Position numbers and translations under genes: made by a program | Shown here: positions 22,789 through 34,351 of the stretch, piece after piece | Layout: every line of letters begins with the position of its first letter | Position numbering within the stretch: position 1 is the stretch's first letter | Notes under the pieces: generated by a model | The model's database searches: none | What the model saw: the letters and a program-made list of their open reading frames with translations, nothing else | What the model was told of the DNA's origin: nothing | From: Adenophora triphylla var. japonica | Lineage: Eukaryota; Streptophyta; Magnoliopsida; Asterales; Campanulaceae | Direction of reading: 5' to 3' | Length of the DNA stretch: 64,000 bases | Assembly (NCBI GenBank): GCA_022495995.1 | Contig: JAFEMH010000938.1 | Span: forward strand, 310,001-374,000

Positions 22789-23300
22789 TACAGTATGTGT
22801 TATATTTGTGTGTACTATACATAAGTATATGGTATGTATAAATATCTGAAAAGTTAGGACTCATTATATTTATAGCTCAATTTTTTTAAATCAAACTCTT
22901 AAAATAAAACATAAAAACTGAATAATAGACTATTCGTGATATGAAGTGAAAGGAGTAAGAAAATAAATACTATATTTTCATAAAATCTTATTCATAAAAT
23001 TTTAGTAATAATTTATGATTTTGAATGTTTATTTCGAGGACCCAAAATCCTAGTAACAATTAATAATTAATGATTATTTCGTAAACCCAAATATTAATCT
23101 AAACACCAATAATTACTGACAACGGAGTTGTTACTATACTTTTTACTTTTTGTGACACTATCGTTGCTAGAAAATAAATATTGATGCCGCCCCTAATTCC
23201 AAAAAATCGAGTGGAGACAAACTCAATGGCACCTAAAAGCATGCTGACGTGGGGAGCAGCATGAATTTGAAAGAATAAAGTTGAACACATATGTCCATTG
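22789..23300. other. AT-rich intergenic DNA
   Basis: No gene, repeat boundary or RNA gene recognised. Short minus-strand frames at 23099-23414 have no recognisable content. Confidence 0.5.
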
Positions 23301-23517
23301 TGAAATTTGTGAATATTGTGAAATTTGTGAATATGAAGAGTGATGTAGAAAATAGAAAGTGAGATAGAAAATAGTTAGTGGATAGTTATTGTGAGTATGA
23401 CAAGTGGATTTCATAAATAAAAAAGTAATAAAAATTTTTTCATTTTTTATTGTGCTCTTTCAAATGGGACGTACGAAACGAAAATTTGTGCCTTTTCGAA
23501 CGGGATGGAGGAAGTAT
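23300..23517. mobile_element. Stowaway MITE remnant
   Basis: Ends in CGAACGGGATGGAGGAAG then TA. The body (AAAGTGAGATAGAAAATAG, ATGACAAGTGG) is similar to the better preserved copy at 57953-58231. The left end is not recognisable. Confidence 0.6.
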
Positions 23518-23985
23518 CTGTTTGACCCAAATCCCCTCATCTATTAAATCTTTTAAATATCTCCCCTGTATTTTTGGACCTAAATCATAATGACTGAGAA
23601 AATCCTAAATGTTGAAACAAAATCCAAATTCTTTAAGCTGAATAGGGTTTAGCTTGGTTGACTTTACGGACTAGTAACGGCATCCCACAATCATAAAGTA
23701 TTTGGAGAGTTTTTGATGTTCATACATAGTTGGGTCGTCATAAATTGTTCTAAAAATGTTAAATTGTTAACAGTAAAGTGACGCCTTTATATGAAGTTGA
23801 GACATATAATAACCAATATTCGTATCGAAAATCTTATAGTATAGGGAGAAATCAAGGAGGCATATTATTAAAGATAAAGTAAAGTGAAACAAAAAAAGTC
23901 TTAAAATTAAATAATATTTTAATTCCTTATTATATTTTCATTTGGCCCCTACCACAAATATTATACTATAATCCCATTACTAGTA
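23518..23985. other. AT-rich intergenic DNA
   Basis: No open frame or repeat end of note. Confidence 0.5.
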
Positions 23986-24218
23986 TTCCCTCCGTTCATA
24001 AAAGTTTGTCCCATTTGACTTTTTAATTGAATTTTGACAACAAATATATGATAATTTAATTATGTTCATGAAATTCTAAAAAATTCTATTGATTCACCAT
24101 TAATAATATTATCAACAACAATTTTTAAAATTTCATAAACATAATTAATTTCTCATAAATTTATAATCAAAATTCAATAAAAAAATTAAATGAGACAAAC
24201 TTTTAAAAAAGGAGGGAG
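23986..24218. mobile_element. Stowaway MITE
   Basis: 233 bp between TA dinucleotides at 23984 and 24219. The left end TTCCCTCCGTTC and right end GGAGGGAG form the TIR, and AAAGTTTGTCCCATTTGA is mirrored by AAATGAGACAAACTTTT near the right end. Confidence 0.88.
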
Positions 24219-24396
24219 TATTAAATTACAAATTGTAGTTTAGGCCATCATAGACTTAGAGCTCTCCTTTTCCCCAAACCTATCAATCCGTTTCCATAAT
24301 TGATAGGTTTCAGAGCCGCCTCAATACACGACACTTAACAATAATGCTTGAATTAAAATTTTCTACTATTTTGTCAGTATTAACTTTAACTTCTTA

Positions 24397-25365
24397 GGCT
24401 CCGTTTGTTTCACCGTAAAACATTTTTCGAAAAATATTTTTCGTAAAATAACTCGTTTTACGCTGTTTGACTGAGCTCCCGAAAATGTTTTCCGAAAAAT
24501 AACTCGTTTTCCGCTGTTTGATTGTTTTCTGAAAAATGGAGAAAACGTTTTCCGAAAAACATTTTACGCCCTTCCTAAGTAAAACGACTTACTGACCTTG
24601 TCCTAAGTAAAACATTTTTCGGAAAATGGTGTCCCTCATGTACAACTCATATTTCACAAGGTACAACATAATAATAATAATTAAAAAAAAAATTAAAAAA
24701 ATCACCCCTACCCCTACTACCCCACTCCCCACCCACCACCCCCACCCCCAATTTTTTATTTTTTTATTTTTTTTGTAACCGCCCCCCCAATTTTTTTTTT
24801 TTTTTGTAACCGCCCCACCCCCCAAATTTTTTTTTGTAACCGTCCCACCCACCTCGCCTACCCCCCCCAATTTTATTTTTTTTGTAACCGCCCCACCCAC
24901 CCCCTCCCAAAAAAAAAAATATTTTTTTTAATCATTAAAAAAAAATTAATAATTTTTTTTTTTGGAGTTGGAGGTGGGTGGGTGGGTGGGGTGGAGTAGG
25001 CATGTGGTGGGTGGGGCGGTTACAAAATTTTTTTTTTTTTTTGGGGGGGGGGGGGCTTGGGTGGGTGGGGGTGGGGGGTGGGTGGGGCGGTTACAAGGTG
25101 GGTGGTGGGTGGGTGGGGTGGGGTAGGCGGGGGGTGGGTGGGGTGGTTACAAAAAATGATTAAAAAATTTTTTTTTAATAAAACATTTTACACCCTTTCG
25201 AAAAATATTTTTCTTACCTAACACCCGAAAATATTTTACACCCTTCCTCCGTAAAATATTTTACGCTCTACCTCCGTAAAATATTTTACAGAAAAATATT
25301 TTACAGAAAAACATTTTTCAAAAAACGTTTTCCGAAAAATATTTTACGTCGAAACAAACGGAGAC
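24397..25365. mobile_element. PIF/Harbinger (Tourist-like) MITE with C/G-rich foldback
   Basis: 969 bp with TIRs GGCTCCGTTTGTTTC and GAAACAAACGGAGAC, flanked by TTA at 24394-24396 and 25366-25368. Outer thirds are built of CGAAAAA/TTTTCGG motifs. The centre has a C-rich arm (about 24700-24910, repeated GTAACCGCCCCACCC with T-runs) and a mirrored G-rich arm (about 24965-25155, GGGGCGGTTACAA). The two arms could pair into a long hairpin. No coding sequence; glycine/tryptophan-rich frames here are low-complexity artefacts. Confidence 0.82.
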
Positions 25366-25433
25366 TTAATCTCTAATACATTGTCACCGAACACAAATAT
25401 TATCATTTCACGATATCCAACTATACTTTAATA

Positions 25434-25690
25434 CTCTGTTCCAGATTTATCTCTTTATTTCACACTTGGATTTTAGTATTATTTGATAATGTCAAAATCT
25501 TGCAAAAAATTTGTTTTTTCTTAACATAAGAAAAAAGCTAATTTTAAAATACTAAGTCTAACTAATAAGAGTGATGAACTGTTCTGAAAACTAATATTTT
25601 ATAACATTTTAAAAAAAAACTAATTTTTTACGAGATTTCTCTTCATACTATGTGTGTAATGAGCTGATATTGTTTTAGAAACAGAGAGAG
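25434..25690. mobile_element. Decayed Stowaway MITE
   Basis: Left end CTCTGTTCCAGA and right end GAAACAGAGAGAG, both next to TA, are a degraded version of the CTCCCTCCGT terminus. The interior is AT-rich with no frame. Confidence 0.55.
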
Positions 25691-26052
25691 TATCAAGTTT
25701 TTATTTCATAGTATCATTTAATAAAGGACATAGCTGATTAGTCATTGTACTCATTCATTACCGTTAAAGAGTTTATGTTTGAAAATCAAATTTATATTTA
25801 TACTATATTTTAGGGAGGGGCTATTGCCAATTTGTAATGGCATGTTTTGCTTTTCCACTACATTCATTGAATCATTGGAATAATTTAATTTTTTGACATA
25901 ATTGCCCTTCAAACCCATCCTAACTAATTACTGTTTATTTCCTCTTATTATGGTAAGATTATTTAATTCTTTTTATCTTCCATATATAATTCTTTTCATC
26001 TTTGCCAAGAAAATCAAATCCTTACTATTTTTTTATAAAATAATTATATAAT

Positions 26053-26698
26053 TGATGCTGCAGGAATTGTGCTTATCAATCTTCCTCCACGTGGCAGGAC
26101 GAATCACCTGGCTCCTTGACCTGAAATCAGAACCCACGACTAGCCGGATGTGTCTCCGGCGAAGACGCTCGGGCGTGAGAGTAAGAACACAGTTGTATAA
26201 AGCTCAAAATGTATTGAATGAATGAATTCCAATAGCAAAATTGCAGTTACCTTTCACCGTTTGGTAATGATGAAGTATTTATAGGTGCTGGTGGTTGTAT
26301 TTTTGGTGGTGCTACATGAGCTCCGTGATTATAGCGGCAGTTATGGTCATGAGAACGTGCCTGTAACCGTCCCTGATCTGTAGGGATGCTGTTATGGAAA
26401 GATTTGGCCCACGTGCGTCAACATATGTCAGGTCGACACTTGGAGGTTAGGTCGAGGTCGCCACTTATAGAATGGCCGACCTGACTGGCGGGTAGAGCAT
26501 GGTTCGTACCCGAATTGTGGTATGGATCATGAGGTCGGACTAAGTTAGGTCGGGATCTGGTAGGTCGGACCATGGGCTTAGTCGACTGATACTTGAGATG
26601 GGCTTTGGGCCTTGTTTCTGATTAAGAATGTGGGAACCAAGGCTGTCTGTGATTGGGCTTTACTCGTTTGGCCCAACTCGACACTTTTGGTATGTTCA
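26053..26698 (-). mobile_element. 3' LTR of Tat-lineage element
   Basis: 646 bp, TGATGCTGCAGG to GGTATGTTCA on the plus strand, pairing with 52178-52821. TSD ATAAT lies outside at 26048-26052. A minus-strand TATA box (CTATAAATAC) lies at about 26276-26285. A polypurine tract (AAAGTTGGGGGCCAC on the minus strand, 26699-26713) abuts its inner end. Confidence 0.9.
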
Positions 26699-26980
26699 GT
26701 GGCCCCCAACTTTCGAGTTGACTTCGTCGACTTGGAAGTTAAGAAAATCTTTGATGAGAATTGCTTTACTTGTAGGTCGCTGCTAGTTCTTGAAGTAGGT
26801 CGACAATGATGACGTGGCATAATCCTGGTCGTTGGCGATGAACGGTCGGAGATGAAGGAGCGCCATTTTTCTGTCATCATTGCTGTTTTGACGCTTGGTA
26901 GTCTTTCTCGAAAACCGTTCCGAAGTTTAATTTTGGAAAATCAATTTTGATTTTCTTTTCCCTTTCCAAATTTAGGAAAA

Positions 26981-26989
26981 TATAAATAT
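26981..26989 (+). promoter_or_regulatory. TATA box of the antisense gene
   Basis: TATAAATAT on the plus strand, about 200 bp upstream of the ATG at 27183 and outside the LTR. It suggests the antisense gene uses its own promoter rather than only an LTR read-through. Confidence 0.5.
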
Positions 26990-27182
26990 CCAGAATTCTT
27001 CTCAGATACGAATTCTTACCGTTTTCCAATTCTGAGAATCTCCGGCGAAAATAGCGAAGAAGTAGTTGAGTTAAATTGGGCCTCCATCTTCGGCAATAGC
27101 TTCCTATTTCGTCGTTTACAAAGGTATTTCTCTCTTATTCTCTATTTAGGGCTTTAATTTCTGTTCTGTCTTCACCTCTGCC

Positions 27183-30100
27183 ATGGCTAGGACCTTTAGT
27201 AGTGAACGAGGAGCATGGTACGGCTACTGCACTGTTAACCGTGGGCATATAAGAACATGAACGGGGAGTGGAGAGAACTGTCCTTGAATGAATGTGCCTC
27301 CATTTTGACCAGGTGGGGGTTGAATTTCAGTGAAATAGGTTTGCCCGTTGTAGAAGACACTGAAAACTTAGTAGTCGATGATTCGAATGTCATCACTTTT
27401 CATCTATTTCACGAACTGCTCGACCATATCACTTTGTTTTATGTTAGGGATATCCATAGACCCTCTTTCCTTAGAAATAGAATAGGTTTTCCAGGGGAGT
27501 CTAGGTCGCCCTTAGGTAGGTCGACTGAATGTGATCATAGGACTGACTCCCCTGCTTCCTCTTTTGTTTGTACAGATATGACGACCCAAGGTGGAGCTAC
27601 AGCTTCAACTTCTTCGGAGCCCGTGGATAGTAAATGCATTTGGCCCCTCCGTCGTGCAGGGAAGAATGAAAGAGGATATGTGGCCCTAGACCTTTGCGAG
27701 TGAACAAAAATATGGAGTCCCGTTACTCCATGATTTATGATTTTTGTGGGGTAAGTAGGGCGGATTATAGGGTAACCATCTTTAGCAAGAAAGATTTCAT
27801 GGCCAAGCATCGTGCTACCTTCACCACTGATGCCACTAGGGTTGCATTCTTCTATGGTCAATTCGAGGCAGGCTTGAGGTTACCTTTAGATCCCTTTATT
27901 AATGAATTTGCGGAGTGTATGGATGCTCTTCCTCTTCGACTTGGGGCCAACACTTGCAGTCTTGGTTTGCTTTGCCATGGTATGTAGATTTCTAGGCCAG
28001 TGAGCCCTGCATGAGAGTTTTCAAAGAATTTTTCGCTCCCAAGCTTGACAAGGCTGATTGGGAGATTAGCACCCCTTCTAAGCCCAATTCTCCAAAGCAG
28101 TTTGCCAGTCTTCCCAATAAACATACCAGCTGGAATTCATATGTGGTTTGGGTGGAGAGTAGGATGGGATGGGGGTTTCCTTTGCCCAATAGCGAGTCAG
28201 ACGTCATTGGCGAGGAGAATTATTGGGAGCCCCCATGGCACCAAACTTTGTATAGGAAGTTGTGTGCATTGGTTGAGAAAAGGCCCATTAGCTGGGAGTT
28301 ATTAGGGACAACCAAGTACAATTATATCCAAGCTGGCATGATACCTGGGGATGGAGTGGTGGAGCCCCTTGTTCCTGTGTTGAGAGGGCAGATATACCCT
28401 AACTGGGTTACTCATTCTCTGGGTAGGTTGAAGGAGAACTGTCAATTTTGTCAGAAGACAGAGAACTATTGCAAAGACCATGGAGAGCACATTGGTGGTA
28501 AGGGTTTACTTGACCAAGATCTTTTAGCTTGTCCACTATTAACTCGCATAAGTGAACTTTTATAGGCATATAGGATTGCCTTGATCTGCATATTTAACTC
28601 TTAGCTCGTCACTTGCCTGCTTGTATGTAGAATCAATCAATTCGTTCATAGAACTGCTAGTAATTGTATTGATTAGCTCGCCAATTGTTTTGCTCGTATG
28701 TAGAACTGTCTAGCTCGTACATAGAACTGCTAGTAATTGTATTGATTAGCTCGCCAATTGTTTTGCTCGTATGTAGAACTGTCTAGCTCGTACATAGAAC
28801 TGCTAGTAATTGTATTGATTAGCTCGCCAATTGTTTTGCTCGTATGTAGAACTGTCTAGCTCGTACATAGAACTGTTTGGAATTGTCGGTCTAACACTTG
28901 ATTATTTTGATGTCGTACAGTTTTGACTCCTGAACAAGAAGCAGCAATGGTTCGAATAGTAGGAGTGTCAGATAAGAAGAAGGCTAAGAAAGCCCATGGG
29001 GCAGCCAATACTAGAGCGAGTAGAGAGAGAGAAACTGCCGTGAGGAATAATTTGCTGCCCAAGGACATTGCTGGGAAGATCCCCATGGAGGAGGTTGAGC
29101 CTGAAGATCCCCTGTTGAGTGGGACTCCCTCTGCAAATGTCAATGAGGGAGGTGATGAGTCCAACAGGTCAGTTAGACCTAGCTTGAGCTCCGACCCTAT
29201 TTCTGACGCTAACGCGGCCACCTCGGGCGCTGGGACAAATGGTGCCAGTCCTTTGGACGTCGTCAATATTGAAGATGATGAGATGGAGGTTGACTCTGAC
29301 GAGCAGCTTATTGGTGGGAAGAAAAGGGCGCGAACTGAGAAAGGGAAGTCAGTCCCTTCGAGCCAACTACCTCTACCTCCTCCAGCTTCTTCTCGCCCCA
29401 ACCAAGAATCTATTGAAGACATGATGCAGAGGTTGAGTGATGTCCCTCCTCTCGAAGGAGTCAATTGCCTGAGTCGCCGCTACCCAGATATGAACTTGGG
29501 TCAGGTGATCGTGAGAAGAGTTGTGGATGTGGGTCTGCTGGCTCACTTTGCTGATAAGGGAATAACGCCTGAAGAATTCTCAGCTCGATCTGGGATGGCT
29601 CATTGCGAGGTAACTTCTCACTTTCTTTTTTAGTCGCTTACTCTTTTACTCGATCAACTTGAATCTCGAGCTAACACTTCTTTGTTTTCTTTGGAATGCA
29701 GAATCTTACCATGATTGAGCAAGTCAAGAGCTCTTGGAGGGCCTCCATTGAGAGGGAGAGACAAGCCCTTCGTGACTATTCCAAAAAGGCTCAGGAGCTT
29801 GCGGAATTGAAGGATAAATACAATGATTTGGACAACTCTTGTGAAGCCAATGAAATGGTGAAGACAAAAGCCCTGTCTGATCTTGCAGCTGCAGAAACCA
29901 AGCTCAAGGAGGTGGAGGCGGAGAAGGATGTTGATAAGAAGGAACTGGAGAAGGCCAAGACTGAGCTGGCCACAGTTAACAAGCTTCTGAAGGAGAAGGA
30001 TGCCTTCTTACTCGAGCCGCATTAAGAGCATCGACTTGAGCGAGAGAAAGGTCGAAAGATCTCCAGGCTAGTTGAGAAAGCCGCTGCTAAGGATCTTTTT

Positions 30101-30566
30101 GAAGGCCGCAGTTGAAAAGTTTAAAGAGGGGGATGAATACTACAATGCCATTGTGGCCAAAGCACAAGACTTTCTTGAGGTCGGCAAGAGGCACATGGCT
30201 CGTCGAGCACCGTGGATCCCACGGCCTACGATTACCATCGAGCAATTAGCTCGTTGGTTTTCCCGAGTCCTGGGCCGACATGACAGCCCGCCAGTGGTCA
30301 CTCGCTCGTCCCCTATCTTGAGAACGACTTGGCCTTTATTGCCCGGGGAAGATGAAGAAGATAACTGTGAGAAGTGGGAAGCTCCCCCTATTGCTGATAG
30401 AAATTTTGATGTGGTTCTGCAAGAGTTGGATGATGCTGAAGCTATGGAGACTGAAGTAGAGCAGGTATATTCAGAGTCTGGCAAACCCATAGGCCCCCAT
30501 CAACGAGAAGACGGTGAGGGTCGAGCTACAACTGACGACCAAACTGACGTCGACCATGACTCTTGA
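27183..30566 (+). pseudogene. Antisense extra gene of Tat element (spliced, frame-disrupted)
   Basis: A gene opposite to pol. It starts MARTFSSERGAWYGYC at 27183, then runs frame-shifted through EWRELSLNECASILTRWGLN (27257-27700), DFCGVSRADYRVTIF (27694-27987) and a segment with ESRMGWGFPLPNSESDVIGE (28011-28565). An intron containing a 73-bp tandem repeat precedes the exon from 28920 (VLTPEQEAAMVRIVGVSDKK), which is acidic and proline-rich and ends in MAHCE at a GTAACT donor (29610). After a TGCAG acceptor (29700) comes a Glu/Lys/Ala-rich coiled coil (29700-30020) and a C-terminal acidic tail ending at 30566. Extra antisense ORFs between pol and the 3' LTR are known from Tat-lineage elements. 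The function is unknown; the N-terminal half may resemble plant mobile-domain-like proteins, which I cannot verify. Confidence 0.7.
28651..28875 (+). repeat. 73-bp tandem repeat in intron of antisense gene
   Basis: Three copies starting GAACTGCTAGTAATTG at 28651, 28724 and 28797, constant 73-bp period. They lie between the exon ending about 28565 and the acceptor at 28919. Confidence 0.9.
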
Positions 30567-30884
30567 GTTTGTTTAATTGAACTGTAATGAACAAGTCCCA
30601 AACAACATTTTCGTTTTTTGTTTTAACATTATCTGAATGCCTTGGCCCAGTTTTTTGGGAGGCATGATACTTTTGTAGGTTTAGTTTTGCCCAAGTCTTA
30701 GCCCGCTTTTGGGAGACTTGTTATATCTAATCTTAGCTGACTTTTGATCTCTGAATGTTGTATGTTTTCCATTTCATAGTGTATGTCGAGCTAGATGTAG
30801 GTAAGATAAATGAGTCAACTTGAGCCTAGAGGCGACTTGATCTTTACAGATTTAGTCGACCTCAAACTTGGTTAACTTTTTTTT

Positions 30885-31205
30885 TGCGAATGAGATTGAC
30901 TATGAGTCGAACCTATTCACAATAATAAAGCTGACCCATGGTCGAGCTAATTAGAACAGACTGACTAAGGGTCGAGTTTGTTAGAAAGAAGTCGACTAAG
31001 AGTCGGACTTGTTAAATAGACAAAGCTGATTAAGAATCGAGCTTGTTAGGGCGAAGCTGACTAAGAGTCGAGCTAATTAGGACGGACTGACTAAGAGTCG
31101 AGTCTGTTAGAACGAAGTCGACTAAGAGTCGGACTTGTTAAATAGACAAAGCTGATTAAGAATCGAGCTCGTTAGAACGAAGCTGACTAAGAGTCGAGCT
31201 TGTCG
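30885..31205. repeat. Tandem repeats between pol and antisense gene
   Basis: Units of roughly 32-42 bp built on GACTAAGAGTCGAGCTNGTTAG are organised in a 126-bp higher-order period (GTCGACTAAGAGTCGG at 30991 and 31117). Such arrays are usual at this place in Tat elements. Confidence 0.85.
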
Positions 31206-31321
31206 GGATGAATGTAACACTATGTTTGATCGAATGAACTGCGCTTTTCATTGAAGTAGGGAACATGCTTACATCAATTTGAAACTAGAATTAACACAAG
31301 CTTGAAACTGGGAACTGAAAA

Positions 31322-34300
31322 CTAGAAGTAGTATTTGATGAGGTGAGTGGCATGCCAAGGATGTTTCAACTCTTCTCCTCCAGGGTGAGCTATCATGTAG
31401 GTTCCTTCTTTGACAACTCGAGTAACCACATAGGGACCTTCCCAGTTAGGAGATAGCTTATTCTGCTGGGTCCTTCTTCCCGTTGCCTCGATCTTTCTCA
31501 ATACGTGATCTCCTACTTGAAATGATCTTGCCTTGACCTTCTTGTCGTGGTAACTTTTAGTTCGCTGCTTGTAGTTGACCATTCGGAGATAGGCTGTTTC
31601 TCGCTTCTCGTCGATCAGATCCAGGTCGATCAATCTGTTGGTATCATTTTGCTCCTGATTGAAGAAAGTCACTCTAGCAGTGGGGAATCTGAGCTCAGCA
31701 GGTGCCATGGCCTCTGAACCATATGTGAGAGCAAAAGGGGTTTCCCCCGTAGGCCCCCGAGTGGTTGTACGAACTGCCCAAAGAGCAAGAGGGAGTTCGT
31801 CCAACCAATTGTTACGTCGGCCTACGAGTCCTGTCTTGAGCGAAGATAGAACAAGTTTATTTGCTGCCTCAGCTTGCCCGTTTCCTTGAGGATATGCGAC
31901 AGAAGATTGCCAATGCTTAATTCCTACCCGATTCATCTCTGTTTCGAAGGCTCTTGAGAACTGCAGTCCATTGTCAGATACTATGGCTCTTGGAAAACCA
32001 AATCGACACCAAATGAAATCATGAATGAAGTTGATAGCATTCTCCTCTGTGATGCGAGCTAATGGTTTTGCCTCGACCCATTTGGTGAAGTAGTCTATGG
32101 CAACGATCACATACTTGCAGTTTCCCCGGGTGGGAGGGAAGGGTCCAATCAAGTCGACACCCCACATGTCGAATGGCCAAGCTGCAATTACTGGCGTCTG
32201 CTTGGTTGTAGGCATGTGAGGTAAGTTGGCAAACCTTTGGCATTGATCACATTGTTGAACAAAGTTATGAGTATCAGCTCTCATGTGTGGCCAGTAGTAT
32301 CCCAAAGTGATTAATTTGTCAGCAAGGGTCCTGGCCCCCGGGTGTCCACCACAAATTCCACTATGCACTTCATGTATCAATAGGGCGACCTCTTGAGGGT
32401 GGATGCACTTTAGTAGTGGCCGAGTATAGGATCTTCTGAACAAGTCGCCTCCTTGAATGACATACCTCGGAGCTTTCTTTTTGATAACTCGAGCCTTCTT
32501 CTCGTCATCTGGCAACTCGCCACTTTCTAAGTATGATTTCATTTCTTCGATCCAACACTTCTCATAAACCCAATTTCTTGAAGTGTCCTCTACACATTGG
32601 ATTTTCACTCTCTCATATACTGGGTTGTCAAGGAAAGAGATAGGCTCTTCATGTGGTTCATCTGAAGTGGCTAATTTCGAGAGGAGGTCGGCTAACTCAT
32701 TGTCTTCTCGACCAATCCTCTGAATCTCCCAGAATTCCAAATCCTTTATCAGCTCTTTCACCAAGTCACAGTATTTGATTAAAGTGGAACTTAACACCTC
32801 GTACTCGCCTCTGACCTGGTTAACTATCAGTTGTGAATCACAGTAAGCCATGATCTTAGTTGCCCCAAAACACTTGGCGTACTCTATAGCTGCTATCAAG
32901 GCTTCGTATTCAGGCTGGTTGTTGGAAGCATCGAACTTGAACCTTAGTGACTCCTCGTACACTGTCCCAGTTTCTGGTTCAATTAGCACTATTCCTGCTC
33001 CACTGCTATTCTTGGTCGCTGACCCGTCTGAATAGACCTTCCAACAATCGTCGGGTAAGCTGATAGCTACCTGGGACTCTGGTTCTTTCCCCTTAGCTTT
33101 TTCCTTTGGAACTCGCTGCTCGCTATCTTCCTTGGTGAACGTAAGCTCGACCAAGAAGTCTGCTAGAGCTTGAGCCTTTAGTGCCCTTCGAGGTCGATAC
33201 TCAATGTCAAATTCAGTAAGGGCAATTGACCAATTGAGAAGTCGACCTGAACTCTCCGGCTTGTGAAGAATTTTCCTTAAGGGAGCATTTGTAAGAACTA
33301 CAATTGGGTGAGCCAAAAAATAAGCTCGCAGCTTCCTTGAAGCCACGACTAAGGCATAAGCGACCTTCTCAGCATTGTAGTATCTGCTCTCCACATCTGA
33401 TAAGGCCTTGCTGATGTAGTACACTGGTTTTTGAAGTCCTTCATCCTCTTTAATCAGAACTGCTGCAACCGACTTGTCTCCCACAGACAGATACACAAAT
33501 AAGGTCTCACCAGTAGTCGGGCTACTCAGTAGAGGTGGAGTAGCGAGGTAATCCTTCAATTGTTGGAACGACGAATGACATTCGGTCGTCCATTCAAAGC
33601 TTTTCGTCCCCCTCAGAGCTTTGAAGAAGGGGAGAGATCTCTCTGCCGACTTAGATATGAAGCGACCAAGAGCCGCTACTCTACCGTTAAGTCGCTGCAT
33701 TTCTTTGATACTGGTGGGAGCTTTCATGTCGACTAATGCCTTGATTTTTTCTGGATTAGCTTCTATGCCTCGTTGCGACACCATAAACCCAAGGAACTTG
33801 CCAGCTGCCACTCCAAACACACACTTGCTGGGGTTGAGCATCATGTCGTTTGCTCGTAAATTGGCGAATGTCTCCTTCAGGTCGACTACGTGACTCCCGA
33901 CCTTAGTTTTAATGACCATGTCGTCAACGTAAGCCTCCATATTTCGACCAATTTGTGAGGCAAAGACTTTGTTCACCATTCTTTGATAAGTTGCCCCTGC
34001 ATTTTTCAATCCAAATGACATCATATTGTAGCAGTAGATGCCTCCAGCCGCTTGAAATGCTGTCTTTACTATGTCATCCTCGTGCATCTTAATCTGGTGG
34101 TAACCTGAGTAAGCGTCGAGGAAACTGAGGGTGGAGTGACCAGCAATAGAATCCACAAGTTTGTCGATTCTAGGAAGAGGGTAGCTGTCTTTTGGGCATG
34201 CAAGGTTCAAAGTGGTGAAGTCGACACACATCCGCCATTTGCCGTTTGATTTCTTCACCATGACCACGTTGGCCAACCAGGTTGTATGAGTGGCCTCTTT

Positions 34301-34346
34301 GATTATCCCTGCACTCAAAAGTTTTTGTACCTCGGTTTTTATGGCC
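31322..34346 (-). CDS. Tat pol, downstream part: RT, RNase H, archaeal-type RNase H, integrase
   Basis: An unbroken frame of about 1,000 codons. RT contains WLANVVMVKK, CVDFTTLN, FLDAYSGYHQI and YVDD (residues 160-163 of the frame opened at 34408). A first RNase H has lost the usual leading acidic residue (LSVGDKS); a second RNase H has YSDGSATKNSSGAG, NQPEYEALIAA, CDSQLIVNQ and EDNELADLLS. Integrase has the HHCC finger (HEVHSGICGGH to CDQCQ), GVDLIGPF, VSDNGLQF and AEAANK. The first 19 residues of the open frame are read from the inserted Copia LTR and are not original. The rest of pol continues at 48970. The stop is at 31322-31324, 120 bp from the tandem repeats. Confidence 0.92.
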
Positions 34347-34351
34347 TCCTC

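Noticed and set aside
24589..25163. Gly/Trp-rich frames in the C/G-rich foldback MITE
   Set aside because: Low-complexity translation of G-runs; no coding signature.
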